A DNA stretch of 64,000 bases, from NCBI RefSeq assembly GCF_023148685.1, contig NZ_JAHXNL010000002.1, forward strand, positions 186,001 to 250,000, written 5' to 3'. The position numbers and the translations under genes are program-made. Origin of the DNA: Georgenia sp. EYE_87. GTDB taxonomy: Bacteria; Actinomycetota; Actinomycetes; Actinomycetales; Actinomycetaceae. Shown here one piece after another: positions 27,928-36,628 of this stretch (position 1 is its first letter; every line of letters starts with the position of its first letter). The notes under the pieces were generated by a model that saw only the letters and a program-made list of their open reading frames with translations, had not been told where the DNA came from and ran no database searches.

Positions 27928-29678
27928 CAGTCGTCGGGGTCGATCGGTCCGAGGTCGCGGACCGGGACGAGGTCCTCCACTCTCAGGCGGGCCTCCTCCG
28001 CGGCGGCGTCGGAGGGCTCGTGCTCGGCGGCCATCTCCGCCTCGGCCTGACGGCGGTAGCCGGCGATCTCCCGCTCGGTGCGGGCGGCGTCCCAGCCGAG
28101 GATCGGACCGGCGATGCCGGCGATCTCCTCCAGCGCCGAGACGCCCCGGTCGCGGGTCTCGTAGCTGAGTCGGACACGGTGCAGGAGGATGTCCTCGAGG
28201 TGGAGGACCCCCTCGTGCGTGGCGGCGAAAGCTACCTCCGCGGCGAGGTAGGCGTCCGCGGTGCGCAACGGACGGCCGAGGGCGGGGTCGGCGTCGATCA
28301 TCTCGAGGAGCGTGGCGATCTCCGAGCCGTACCGGTGCAGCAGGTGCTCGACCCGCTCCGAGGTCCAGCCGTAGCGCGCCGCGATCTGGCTCCGGCGGCG
28401 CTTGGTGGCGTCGAACCCCTCCGCACCCACGAGGGGGGTGCGGGCCGTGACCGAGGGCAGGGTCTCGGCGCGGGGGCCGAGGGCGAAGTCGACGGCGTCC
28501 TCCGCCATCTGCCGGTACGTCGTGAGCTTGCCGCCGGCGATGACCGTCAGCCCCGGGGCGGCCTCGGTGACCGTGTGCTCGCGGGAGACCTTCGTGGAGG
28601 CCGCGGCGTCGCCCTTGGTCCCCGGCTGCAGGAGCGGGCGCAGGCCCGCCCACACGCCGATGACGTCGTCGTGCCCGATCGGCGGGTCGAGGACGGCGTT
28701 GGCGTGGTCGAGGATGTAGTCGATGTCCTCGCGCGTGGCCACGGGGTGCTGGCGCGCCTCGTGCCACGGCGTGTCGGTGGTCCCGATGATCCAGTACCGG
28801 TCCCACGGGATGACGAAGAGCACGGACTTCTCCGTGCGGAGGAACAGGCCGGTGCTGCCGTTGATGCGCTCGCGGGGGACCACGATGTGCACGCCCTTGG
28901 AGGCGAGGACCTCCAGCCCGGCGCCCGACCCGCCGAGCGCCTCGGTCTGCTCGGTCCACACGCCGGTGGCGTTGATGATGTGGCGGGCCCGGACGGTGCG
29001 CGACTCGCCCGTCTCGAGATCCACGACGACGGCGCCGGTCACCCGTCCGGTGGCGTCCTTGGTCATCTCGGTCACCTGGGCGCGCGAGGCGGCCAGGGCG
29101 CCGTACCCGACGGCGGTGCGGATCAGGGCCAGCACCAGGCGGGCGTCGTCGACGCGGGCGTCGTAGTACCGGATCGCGCCCACGAGGCTGTTCGGGTTCA
29201 TCTGCGGGAACAGCTTCAGCGCCCCCGCCTTGGAGTAGTGCTTCTGGAGCGGGACCGAGCGGCCCCTCGCACCCAGCAGCGCGAGCGCGTCGTACATCCC
29301 CACGCCCACGGCGCTGTAGGCGCGCTCGATGACCGGCGTCTTCAGCGGCCAGAGGAACGGCTGGGCGGTGACCAGGTGCGGCGCGATGGTGCGCAGCAGG
29401 CGGCCGCGCTCGGTCAGCGCCTCGTGGACCAGCTTGAAGTCGAGCTGGTAGAGGTAGCGCAGGCCCCCGTGCACGAGCTTGCTCGACCGCGACGAGGTTC
29501 CGCTCGACCAGTCCTGCATCTCGACGACGGCGGTGCGCAGCCCTCGGGTGGCCGCGTCCAGCGCGATCCCCGCCCCCGTGACGCCGCCGCCGATGACGAG
29601 GACGTCCACGCCCTCGTCGTCGCTCATGGCGTCCAGGGCCGCCGACCGGGTCTGCTCGTTCAGCGTGGTGGTCCTCAC
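27927..29678 (-). CDS. glpD: glycerol-3-phosphate dehydrogenase, FAD-dependent
   Basis: Aerobic membrane-associated enzyme that oxidises glycerol 3-phosphate to dihydroxyacetone phosphate and passes electrons to the quinone pool. 583 residues. FAD-binding VLVIGGGVTGAGIALDAATR near residue 27, then WSSGTSSRSSKLVHGGLRYL, typical of GlpD. The C-terminal domain is the usual DAO_C. GTG at 29678 is chosen because GAGGAGGAG lies just upstream; the 20 residues further up are not conserved. Divergent from its likely regulator across a 96-base spacer with two inverted repeats. Confidence 0.95.
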   Translation of the reverse strand: MRTTTLNEQTRSAALDAMSDDEGVDVLVIGGGVTGAGIALDAATRGLRTAVVEMQDWSSGTSSRSSKLVHGGLRYLYQLDFKLVHEALTERGRLLRTIAPHLVTAQPFLWPLKTPVIERAYSAVGVGMYDALALLGARGRSVPLQKHYSKAGALKLFPQMNPNSLVGAIRYYDARVDDARLVLALIRTAVGYGALAASRAQVTEMTKDATGRVTGAVVVDLETGESRTVRARHIINATGVWTEQTEALGGSGAGLEVLASKGVHIVVPRERINGSTGLFLRTEKSVLFVIPWDRYWIIGTTDTPWHEARQHPVATREDIDYILDHANAVLDPPIGHDDVIGVWAGLRPLLQPGTKGDAAASTKVSREHTVTEAAPGLTVIAGGKLTTYRQMAEDAVDFALGPRAETLPSVTARTPLVGAEGFDATKRRRSQIAARYGWTSERVEHLLHRYGSEIATLLEMIDADPALGRPLRTADAYLAAEVAFAATHEGVLHLEDILLHRVRLSYETRDRGVSALEEIAGIAGPILGWDAARTEREIAGYRRQAEAEMAAEHEPSDAAAEEARLRVEDLVPVRDLGPIDPDD

Positions 29679-29708
29679 GTGCTCCTCCTCGGTCAGACAG
29701 GTGGGACC

Positions 29709-29758
29709 TATGCTTGCGCTGAGCGCACAACCGCGCAATGTGAATGCACGAACGTGCA
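29709..29758. promoter_or_regulatory. glpD / regulator divergent operator region
   Basis: Two inverted repeats: TGCGCTGAGCGCA (29715-29727) and TGCACGAACGTGCA (29745-29758), 30 bases apart centre to centre, so on nearly the same helical face. TATGCT (29709-29714) is a possible -10 box for the plus-strand regulator. They are likely binding sites for the regulator encoded next door, controlling both genes. Confidence 0.5.
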
Positions 29759-29774
29759 GCGATCGGGGGTTCCG

Positions 29775-30755
29775 ATGAGCGGGCGTGAGGACGACGTGTA
29801 CGTCGCGGCGGCGATGTACTACCTCCAGGACGAGACGATGGACGCCATCGCCCGGCGCCTCGGCGTCTCCCGGTCCACCGTGTCACGGCTGATCAAGAGG
29901 GCCCGCGACTCCGGGCTGGTGCACATCTCCATCCAGCCGCGCACCGCCGGCTCCGACGTCGTCTCGCGGTCCCTGCGCGAGATGTTCGGCGTCAACGCCC
30001 ACGTGGTGCCGGTGCGGGAGGGGGCCACCGACGTCCAGCGCCTCGACCAGGTGGCGCAGGTGGCCGGCCGGATGGTCTCCGCCTGGGTCGAGCCGGGGAC
30101 CGTGCTGGGCGTGGCCTGGGGAACCACCATCTCGGCCGTCGTGGGCCACCTCACCCCGCGGCGCGCGCCGGGGAGCGCCGTGGTCCAGCTGAACGGCGCG
30201 GCCAACCCGGTCACCTCGGGCATCCCGTACGTCGGGTCGATCATGACGGCGGCCGCCGAGGCGTTCGACGCCCGGGTCCACCACTTCCCGGTGCCGGCCT
30301 TCTTCGACTACCCGGAGACCAAGGCCGCGATGTGGCGCGAACGGTCCATCCGGCGCGTGCTCGCCGTGCAGGAGCGGGCCGACATCGCGCTCTTCGGCGT
30401 CGGCGCGCTGACGGGGACGCTGGCCTCCCACGTCTACGCCGCGGGCTACCTCGACCGCGAGGATCTCGAGCACCTGCGCGCCACGGGTGTCGTCGGCGAC
30501 GTCTGCACCGTGCTGCTGCGGGAGGACGGCTCGTACGCGGACATCGCTCTCAACGAGCGGGCCACCGGCCCGACGCCGCGGGAGCTGAGCCGGATCGGCC
30601 GGCGCATGTGCGTCGTCGCCGGCCTGGCCAAGGTCTCGCCCCTGATCGGGGCGCTGCGGGCCGGCGTCGTGACCGACCTCGTGGTCGACGAGTCGACGGC
30701 CCGGGCCGCGGTCGAGCGGGTCCGCAACCACCGCGGCCCTAGGATCGCCGGGTGA
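29775..30755 (+). CDS. SorC/DeoR-type sugar-binding transcriptional regulator
   Basis: 326 residues: an N-terminal helix-turn-helix (MDAIARRLGVSRSTVSRLIKRARDSGLV, near 20-47) and a C-terminal sugar-phosphate binding domain of the SorC family (GTVLGVAWGTTISAVVGHL, DIALFGVGALTG). Its divergent position next to glpD and the inverted repeats between them suggest it controls glycerol genes, with a phosphorylated intermediate as inducer; this is inference. ATG at 29775 follows GGGGG. Its stop overlaps argA by four bases. Confidence 0.87.
   Translation: MSGREDDVYVAAAMYYLQDETMDAIARRLGVSRSTVSRLIKRARDSGLVHISIQPRTAGSDVVSRSLREMFGVNAHVVPVREGATDVQRLDQVAQVAGRMVSAWVEPGTVLGVAWGTTISAVVGHLTPRRAPGSAVVQLNGAANPVTSGIPYVGSIMTAAAEAFDARVHHFPVPAFFDYPETKAAMWRERSIRRVLAVQERADIALFGVGALTGTLASHVYAAGYLDREDLEHLRATGVVGDVCTVLLREDGSYADIALNERATGPTPRELSRIGRRMCVVAGLAKVSPLIGALRAGVVTDLVVDESTARAAVERVRNHRGPRIAG
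30740..30745 (+). promoter_or_regulatory. -10 box for leaderless argA transcript
   Basis: TAGGAT inside the last codons of the regulator gene ends six bases before the GTG at 30752, so argA can be transcribed independently. Confidence 0.55.
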
Positions 30756-31363
30756 GCGAGACGGTGGTGGTGCGTCAGGCCCGGCCCGCGGACGTGCGGG
30801 CGATCTACGACCTCGTGCAGCCCTACGCCGAGAACCGCATCCTCATCGCCAAGGAGCTCATCGACTACTTCGAGGCCGTCCAGGAGTTCGTCGTCGCCGA
30901 GCTGGCGGACGACGCCGCCTCCGCGGGCGACCAGGCCGGGGGCCTGGGCTCCACCGGCGCCGGATCGCAGGCCACGAGCCGGGCCTCCGCCTCGGCCGGC
31001 GACCGGGCCGCGGACCTGCCGATCGTCGGCTGCGGGGCCCTGCACGTCCTCTGGGACGACATCGCCGAGGTGCGCACGCTCGCCGTCGCGCCCGAGATGT
31101 CCGGGCGGGGCATCGGCCACCGGCTCCTGAACACCCTCGTCGGGCGGGCGCGGGACCTGGGGCTGCGCCGGGTCTTCTGCCTCACCTTCGAGGTCGACTT
31201 CTTCCGCCGCCACGGGTTCGAGGTGATCGCCGGAACCCCGGTGGGCATGGACGTCTACGCGCAGATGCTGCGCTCGCACGACGACGGCGTCGCGGAGTTC
31301 CTGGACCTCGCCCGGGTCAAGCCGAACACCCTCGGCAACTCCCGGATGCTGCTCGAGCTCTGA
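30752..31363 (+). CDS. argA: amino-acid N-acetyltransferase (N-acetylglutamate synthase type)
   Basis: Single-domain GNAT enzyme resembling the short mycobacterial N-acetylglutamate synthase: VRQARPADVRAIYDLVQPYA, GCGALHVLWDDIAEVRTLAV, the acetyl-CoA loop GRGIGHRLL, and the C-terminal VKPNTLGNSRMLLEL. It would start arginine synthesis by acetylating glutamate. At 203 residues it is about 30 longer than that relative; the excess is a Gly/Ala/Ser-rich insertion at about residues 50-86 between two core strands. GTG at 30752 overlaps the regulator stop and has its own -10 box. No other arginine gene is in the window. Confidence 0.88.
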   Translation: MSETVVVRQARPADVRAIYDLVQPYAENRILIAKELIDYFEAVQEFVVAELADDAASAGDQAGGLGSTGAGSQATSRASASAGDRAADLPIVGCGALHVLWDDIAEVRTLAVAPEMSGRGIGHRLLNTLVGRARDLGLRRVFCLTFEVDFFRRHGFEVIAGTPVGMDVYAQMLRSHDDGVAEFLDLARVKPNTLGNSRMLLEL

Positions 31364-31367
31364 GCGG

Positions 31368-31793
31368 TCAGCGCCGCAGGAACCGCAGGACGGCGACCAG
31401 CTGGGCGCTGACGAGCGCGCACGCGAGCACGGCGACCCACGCCGACGGGCGCGCGAGGATCCACGCCGCGGCGCCGGTCACCAGCACCGCGCCGAGCACG
31501 GTCCCCAGCCGCCCGAGCGTGGCGCGCACCCGCGGCGTGACGTCCCGTGGGGCCGAACCGGTCAGCACCCGGCGCAGCCCCAGGCCCGCGACGGTGGCGC
31601 CCGCCAGGCCGGCGAGCTGACCCACGCCGAGCAGGGTGAGCCCGGGCCAGAGGGCAGCGTCGTCGCGGGTGAGGAGCGCGAGGCCCGCACCCATCAGGCC
31701 GAGCGCGACGCAGGCGCCGGCGCAGACGAGCAGCGCGATGCGCAGCGCCCGCGCGGCCCGGGCGACGGCGCCCTCGGGCGGTGCGGTACTCAC
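31368..31793 (-). CDS. small membrane protein, function unknown
   Basis: 141 residues with four hydrophobic segments (about 18-40, 44-68, 90-110 and 115-135). No family recognised. The GTG at 31793 is supported by TACCCT ending six bases upstream, a leaderless layout; the long open frame further upstream is the shadow of mutY. It is convergent with argA, with four bases between the stops, and lies just beyond mutY on the same strand. Confidence 0.7.
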   Translation of the reverse strand: MSTAPPEGAVARAARALRIALLVCAGACVALGLMGAGLALLTRDDAALWPGLTLLGVGQLAGLAGATVAGLGLRRVLTGSAPRDVTPRVRATLGRLGTVLGAVLVTGAAAWILARPSAWVAVLACALVSAQLVAVLRFLRR

Positions 31794-31799
31794 CGGAGC

Positions 31800-31805
31800 A
31801 GGGTA
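31800..31805 (-). promoter_or_regulatory. -10 box for leaderless transcript
   Basis: TACCCT on the minus strand, six bases before the GTG at 31793, in the gap just beyond the mutY stop codon. Confidence 0.6.
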
Positions 31806-31810
31806 GTGCG

Positions 31811-32854
31811 TCACGGCAGCCCGTAGACGGCGCCGTCCGGGGCGGCGACGACGAGACCGTCCGCGAGCAGCGAGGCCAGCGCGCGGGCGGGCTGGCCGGG
31901 ATCCGCCAGGGCCGCCGGGGCCGCGCCGCCGGCGCCCGCGGCGAGCAGCTCGTCCCGGCTCGCCGGCACCCCGTCCGGGAGCGCGCGGAGGTGGGCCATG
32001 ATCCGCCCGCGGACCTGCCGGTCGGTGCCGTGCCACGCCTGGGTGCGGCGTCGGTGCACGTGCTCGTCGGCGGGACGGCCCGCCGCGACCCAGGCGCACG
32101 AACCGGCCAGCGGGCAGGCCTCGCACCGGGGTGCCCTCGCCGTGCACACCAGCGCGCCGAGCTCCATGACGCCGACGTTCCAGCGCACGGACTCCTTCGT
32201 CCCGGCCGGCAGGTGGGCGGCGGCGCGTGCGCGCTCGGCCCGGCCGAGCGAGGGGGCGGGCAGCGCGCGCCCGTCCATCACCCGCCCGAGCACCCGCCGC
32301 ACATTCGTGTCGAGCACGACGGCGCGGCGGCCGTGGGCGAACGCCGCCACCGCCGCGGCCGTGTAGGCGCCCACCCCCGGCAGGGCGAGCAGCTCGTCCT
32401 CGGTGTCCGGGACCCGGCCGGCGTGGACGGTCGTGATCGACCGGGCGCACTCCTGCAGGCGCAGCGCCCGGCGGGGGTAGCCGAGCCGGTCCCAGGCACG
32501 CAGGACGTCCGCCGGAGAGGCCGCGGCGAGGTCAACCGGGGTGGGCCAGCGCGCCATCCAGGACTCCCAGGCGGGAAGGACCCGGACCACCGGCGTCTGC
32601 TGGAGCATGATCTCGCTGACCAGCACGCCCCAGGGGCTGGTCGTGGGCCGGCGCCATGGGAGGTCGCGTGCGTTGGCGGCGTACCAGGCGAGCACGGCGT
32701 GGTGCAGGCGCCGCAGGTCTGCCGGGTTGGCCGGATCGGCCGGGTCGGCCGGGTCGGCCGTCGGCCGCAACTCTCCGGCTGTGGGCGCCGGGTCCGCGGG
32801 CTTGGGCTCGGTCGGCCGGTCCTCCCGCTGGTGCGTCGTCGGCTGCGCTGTCAC
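31811..32854 (-). CDS. mutY: A/G-specific adenine glycosylase
   Basis: Base-excision repair enzyme that removes adenine mispaired with 8-oxoguanine. 347 residues. The catalytic core starts at about residue 45 with WYAANARDLPWRR and the MLQQTPVVRV block; helix-hairpin-helix LPGVGAYTAAAVAAFA with catalytic Asp in VVLDTNVRRV; and the 4Fe-4S pattern C-x6-C-x2-C-x5-C in CTARAPRCEACPLAGSC. The first 45 residues are low complexity with a short Ala-Asp-Pro repeat from a nine-base DNA repeat (about 32728-32760). The GTG at 32854 is chosen with CACACT six bases upstream; the start is less certain than the enzyme identity. Confidence 0.93.
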   Translation of the reverse strand: MTAQPTTHQREDRPTEPKPADPAPTAGELRPTADPADPADPANPADLRRLHHAVLAWYAANARDLPWRRPTTSPWGVLVSEIMLQQTPVVRVLPAWESWMARWPTPVDLAAASPADVLRAWDRLGYPRRALRLQECARSITTVHAGRVPDTEDELLALPGVGAYTAAAVAAFAHGRRAVVLDTNVRRVLGRVMDGRALPAPSLGRAERARAAAHLPAGTKESVRWNVGVMELGALVCTARAPRCEACPLAGSCAWVAAGRPADEHVHRRRTQAWHGTDRQVRGRIMAHLRALPDGVPASRDELLAAGAGGAAPAALADPGQPARALASLLADGLVVAAPDGAVYGLP

Positions 32855-32938
32855 CTCAGCAGTGTGCCCGGGGACAGACCCGTCCCGCGAAACACGACCC
32901 GCCCGGCGTGGGTACGACGGGGGCGGGCGGAGCCGTCG

Positions 32939-32944
32939 TACGGT
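32939..32944 (+). promoter_or_regulatory. -10 box for leaderless transcript
   Basis: TACGGT ends six bases before the GTG at 32951. Confidence 0.6.
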
Positions 32945-32950
32945 CCCGCT

Positions 32951-33838
32951 GTGGGGACGACGCGAGGCACGACGGGGCGCCCGACGGAACGGTCGCGGCC
33001 CGCCCGCCGCGGGCCTGCCGGCGGCGCGGCGCCGTCCGCGGGAGCGCGCACGGGCGGTGCGATGAGACCCGCGGGCACGCGACCCGCGAACGGCGGGGCG
33101 GCTCAGGGCCACCCGCAGGGCGGCTCGCGGGGGAAGTCCGGCACCACCCCGTCCGGTTCCCGCTCGGTCGGTTCCCGCTCGGTCGGTTCCCGCCCGGCAG
33201 GTTCCCGCCCGACCGCGCGCAGGCCCCGCCCCAGCCGCGCCGTGATCTGGCGACGGCGCATCGTCGCGCTGATCGTGCTCCTCGCTCTCGTCGCAGGGCT
33301 CGTCTGGGGCGTCGGCGCGCTGGTGCGCACCCTCACGGCGCAGGGCGCGGAGGACGGCACCTCCTCCGCCCAGGGCTCCGCGGGCGCGGGCTCCGAAGAT
33401 GACGCCGGCCCCGCCTCGTCGGCCGGAGCCGCCGAGGAGGAGCCCGCCGGACCCGTCGACCCGGGCAAGTGCTCGCCCCGCGACCTGGACGTGCGGCTGT
33501 CCGCCACCCCCGGGCAGCCGACGAGCTTCGCGGTGACCCTGACCAACCGTGCCGAGGTGGCGTGCCTCCTCGACGCCGGGGCGGCGTCGCTCGTGGTGAC
33601 GGTCCACTCGGGCGAGGACCGGGTGTGGTCCTCCGGCGACTGCGTCGTCGAGCCCGCCGCGCGTGAGCTGCTCCTCGACTCCGGCGACAGCACCGAGACG
33701 GCCATCCGGTGGGACGGGACCCGGTCGGCGAAGGGCTGCCCGGGCGGTCAGGGGGCGGCACAGCCCGGCTCCTACCGGGTGGCGGCCACCCTGGGCGGGG
33801 CGAGCCTGCCCGCGGCGGACACGAGCTTCACGCTCTGA
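32951..33838 (+). CDS. membrane-anchored extracellular protein, function unknown
   Basis: 295 residues. The first 90 are basic and disordered, with a Gly-Ser-Arg-(Ser/Pro)-(Val/Ala) repeat encoded by a 15-base DNA repeat around 33150-33215. A single membrane segment (about 103-125, IVALIVLLALVAGLVWGVGAL) follows, then an acidic linker, then an extracellular domain (about 170-295) with paired cysteines (CSPRDLDVRL, ACLLDAG, GDCVVEP, KGCPGG) and beta-rich sequence. The fold suggests an Ig-like or DUF4232-type domain, but I cannot name it firmly. The GTG at 32951 rests on the leaderless -10 box; ATG at 33061 is an alternative. It sits between mutY and disA. Confidence 0.72.
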   Translation: MGTTRGTTGRPTERSRPARRGPAGGAAPSAGARTGGAMRPAGTRPANGGAAQGHPQGGSRGKSGTTPSGSRSVGSRSVGSRPAGSRPTARRPRPSRAVIWRRRIVALIVLLALVAGLVWGVGALVRTLTAQGAEDGTSSAQGSAGAGSEDDAGPASSAGAAEEEPAGPVDPGKCSPRDLDVRLSATPGQPTSFAVTLTNRAEVACLLDAGAASLVVTVHSGEDRVWSSGDCVVEPAARELLLDSGDSTETAIRWDGTRSAKGCPGGQGAAQPGSYRVAATLGGASLPAADTSFTL

Positions 33839-33871
33839 GCCAGGGTCAGGCGGACCGCCCGAGGACCGGGG

Positions 33872-34951
33872 TCAGGCGAACCGCTCGAGGATCGAGGACT
33901 CCGCGAGGCGGGAGAGCCCCTCGCGCACTGCCCGGGCGCGGTGGGGGCCCACGCCCTCCACGGACTGGAGGTCCTCCGCCGAGGCCGAGAGCATGACCTG
34001 CAGGGTGCCGCAGTGCGCGACGATCGACTCGGCCACCGGGGTCGGCAGCCGTGGGATCTTCGACAGCACCCGGTACCCGCGCGGCGCGAGCGCCGAGTCG
34101 AGCGCGTCGCCGTCGGGGCCGCCGACGCCGAGCACGCGCGCGATCGTCGCCATGTCCACGAGCTGGGCGGAGGTCAGCGTCGACAACGACGCGAGCACCG
34201 CGTCCGGGCCCCGGGTCGCAGCCGGGCCCAGGTAGTCGCGGACCACGAGCGCGCGGTCCGGGTCGACGCCGATCACGAGCTCCTCGAGCTGGAGCGAGAG
34301 CAGCCGCCCGTCCGTGCCGAGCTCCGTGACGTAGCCCTCGATCTCCGACGAGATGCGCGAGACCATCTCAAGGCGCTGGATGACCGTCACGACGTCACGG
34401 ACGGTGACCAGGTCCTCGATCTCCAGGGCGGACAGCGTCCCCGAGACCTCGTCCAGGCGGGCCTTGTAACGCTCGAGGGTCGCCAGCGCCTGGTTCGCGC
34501 GCGAGAGGATCACGTCCGAGTCCTCCACCACGTGCCGGTGGTGGTCGACGTAGAGGGCGACGGTGCGCATCGACTGGCTCACGGAGATCACCGGGTAGCC
34601 GGACTGCTTCGCCGCCCGCTCGGCGGTGCGGTGCCGCATGCCCGACTCGGACGTCTCGATCCGGGCGTCCGGGAGGAGCTGCACGTTGGCGCGGCGGATC
34701 CGGCGGTTCGTGTAGTCCACGACCACCGCGCCGTCCATCTTCGCCAGCTCACGCAGGCGCGTGGCCGAGAACTCCACGTCGAGGTGGAAGCCGCCGGAGC
34801 ACATCGCCTCGACCTCGTCGTCGTAGCCGAGCACGACGATCGCGCCGGTGCGCCCGCGCAGGATCCGCTCGAGGCCGTCGCGCAGGTCGGTGCCCGGCGC
34901 GATGGCCTGCAGCATCACGCGGAGCTTGGTGTCGGCGGGGACCTCAGGCAC
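33872..34951 (-). CDS. disA: DNA integrity scanning protein, diadenylate cyclase
   Basis: Makes the second messenger c-di-AMP from two ATP and monitors DNA for branched structures. 359 residues: N-terminal DAC domain with the catalytic MDGAVVVD (DGA) and [11 protein letters not shown] (RHR) motifs, a helical linker (about 150-220), and a C-terminal helix-hairpin-helix DNA-binding domain ([22 protein letters not shown]). GTG at 34951 has GAGG four bases upstream. It lies directly beyond radA on the same strand, a conserved actinobacterial pairing. Confidence 0.96.
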   Translation of the reverse strand: MPEVPADTKLRVMLQAIAPGTDLRDGLERILRGRTGAIVVLGYDDEVEAMCSGGFHLDVEFSATRLRELAKMDGAVVVDYTNRRIRRANVQLLPDARIETSESGMRHRTAERAAKQSGYPVISVSQSMRTVALYVDHHRHVVEDSDVILSRANQALATLERYKARLDEVSGTLSALEIEDLVTVRDVVTVIQRLEMVSRISSEIEGYVTELGTDGRLLSLQLEELVIGVDPDRALVVRDYLGPAATRGPDAVLASLSTLTSAQLVDMATIARVLGVGGPDGDALDSALAPRGYRVLSKIPRLPTPVAESIVAHCGTLQVMLSASAEDLQSVEGVGPHRARAVREGLSRLAESSILERFA

Positions 34952-35001
34952 TTGACCTCACACGGTGGGCGTGGCGGGGCAGCGAGTCCGCCCCCGGCCA
35001 C

Positions 35002-35007
35002 ATCCTA
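35002..35007 (-). promoter_or_regulatory. Candidate -10 box for disA
   Basis: TAGGAT on the minus strand, about 50 bases before the disA GTG, in the radA-disA spacer. Confidence 0.4.
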
Positions 35008-35075
35008 GAGGGACCGCCCGCACGGCCGGGGGCGGTGGCCTCGGCTGTCCAGCTGAGAGGCGTCCTACGGCGCCG

Positions 35076-36506
35076 TCAGGACCCTGCGGCGACGCCGGAG
35101 AGCTCGACGGCCTCGTGCAGGTTCTCGACCGGGCGGACCGTCATCCCGGGCACCCGCTGGAGGTCGCCCGAGCCCTGCGCGGGGACCAGTGCCCGGGAGA
35201 AGCCGAGCCGTGCCGCCTCGGCCAGCCGGCGTTGCACGCCGACGGTGGTGCGGACGTCCCCGGTCAGGCCCACCTCCCCGACGGCGATCATCGTGGGGTC
35301 CAGCGGTCGTTGCGTGGCGGCGGAGATGAGCGCAAGGGCGACGGCCAGGTCGACGGCCGGCTCCACCGCGCGCGCCCCGCCGACGGTGGAGACGTAGACG
35401 TCGGAGGCGGCGATGTTGGCGCCGAGCCGCGACTGGAGGACGGCGAGCGTCATCGCGACGCGGGAGGAGTCCACGCCCGAGGTGGTGCGCCGGGGGGAGC
35501 TGAGCGTGGACGGGGCGACGAGTGCCTGGATCTCCGTGGGCATCGGCCGCCGACCCTCGAGCGAGACCGTGACGCACGTGCCGGGCACGGCCTGGCGCGC
35601 CCCGGAGAGGAAGAGTCCCGAGGGGTCGGCGAGGCCGGTGATGCCGGCGTCGCCCAGGTCGAAGCACCCCACCTCGTCGGTTGGGCCGTAGCGGTTCTTC
35701 ACCGCGCGCACCATGCGCAGCCGGGAGTGGCGGTCCCCCTCGAACTGGCACACGACGTCCACGAGGTGCTCGAGCACCCGCGGGCCGGCGATCGAGCCGT
35801 CCTTCGTCACGTGCCCGACGAGCAGCACCGGGATGTCCCGCGTCTTCGCCACGGTGATCAGGGCGCCGGCCACGGCGCGCACCTGGCTCACCCCGCCGGC
35901 GCTGCCGTCGATCGAGCCGTCCGCGATCGTCTGGACGGAGTCCACCACCAGCAGCGAGGGCTGCGCCGCGTCGACGTGCCCGAGCAGCGTGGCCAGGTCC
36001 GTCTCCGCGGCCAGCAGGAGGTTGGGCGTCAGGGCGCCGATCCGCTCGGCGCGCAGGCGCACCTGGCTCGCGGACTCCTCGCCCGTGACGTAGAGCACCG
36101 GCCGGCCGGCCCCGGCGCCTCCGGCCGGGGCGCCGGCGGAGACCTCCGCGGCCCGGGCCGCGACGTCGAGGAGGAGCGTGGACTTCCCCACGCCTGGCTC
36201 CCCGGCCAGGAGGACGACGGCGCCGGGCACGATGCCGCCGCCGAGCACGCGGTCGAGCTCGCCCACGCCGGTGCTGCGGGCCCGCGCCGCGTCGACGTCG
36301 ACCTCGTGGATCGGGCGGGCGGGGGAGGACGGTGCGAGCGAGGCGGGCGCGCGGGACCCGGCCGGCCGGGCCGCCGTCGTCTCATCGACCGTGCCCCACG
36401 CCTGGCACTCCCCGCACCGGCCCACCCACTTGGGCGTGGTCCACCCGCACTCGGCGCACCGGTAGTCGGGCCGGACGCGGGCGGGCCTGGTGGTGGTCGG
36501 GCTCAT
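35076..36506 (-). CDS. radA: DNA repair protein RadA
   Basis: Branch-migration ATPase in recombinational repair. 476 residues: N-terminal zinc finger (CAECGW and CGECQAWG), RecA-like ATPase with Walker A GEPGVGKS and Walker B LLVVDSVQTI, the RadA-specific KNRYG motif (VRAVKNRYGPTDEVG), and a C-terminal Lon-protease-like domain. The ATG at 36506 (MSPTTTRPAR) is supported by a leaderless TACGGT box; an upstream extension of the frame is not conserved. Divergent from the acyl-CoA dehydrogenase gene. Confidence 0.96.
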   Translation of the reverse strand: MSPTTTRPARVRPDYRCAECGWTTPKWVGRCGECQAWGTVDETTAARPAGSRAPASLAPSSPARPIHEVDVDAARARSTGVGELDRVLGGGIVPGAVVLLAGEPGVGKSTLLLDVAARAAEVSAGAPAGGAGAGRPVLYVTGEESASQVRLRAERIGALTPNLLLAAETDLATLLGHVDAAQPSLLVVDSVQTIADGSIDGSAGGVSQVRAVAGALITVAKTRDIPVLLVGHVTKDGSIAGPRVLEHLVDVVCQFEGDRHSRLRMVRAVKNRYGPTDEVGCFDLGDAGITGLADPSGLFLSGARQAVPGTCVTVSLEGRRPMPTEIQALVAPSTLSSPRRTTSGVDSSRVAMTLAVLQSRLGANIAASDVYVSTVGGARAVEPAVDLAVALALISAATQRPLDPTMIAVGEVGLTGDVRTTVGVQRRLAEAARLGFSRALVPAQGSGDLQRVPGMTVRPVENLHEAVELSGVAAGS

Positions 36507-36512
36507 GGGGTC

Positions 36513-36518
36513 ACCGTA
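36513..36518 (-). promoter_or_regulatory. -10 box for leaderless radA transcript
   Basis: TACGGT on the minus strand, six bases before the radA ATG. Confidence 0.6.
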
Positions 36519-36587
36519 CGGCGGGGGGCTGACATCGCCGGGACGGCAGCACCGGACGCTCGCCGGGGCGTCGTCGGTGCCCGGGCA

Positions 36588-36593
36588 TATGGT
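36588..36593 (+). promoter_or_regulatory. Candidate -10 box for acyl-CoA dehydrogenase gene
   Basis: TATGGT, 35 bases before the ATG at 36629. Confidence 0.4.
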
Positions 36594-36628
36594 CGAGGGA
36601 GCAACGGCCGCAGCGGAAGGAAGCATCG

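Noticed and set aside
26823-29774. Plus-strand open frame of nearly 1000 codons antisense to glpF and glpD
   Set aside because: High GC keeps the frame open; the composition is acidic and Arg/Gly-rich nonsense, while the minus strand encodes clear GlpF and GlpD. Only the part from 29775 is a gene.
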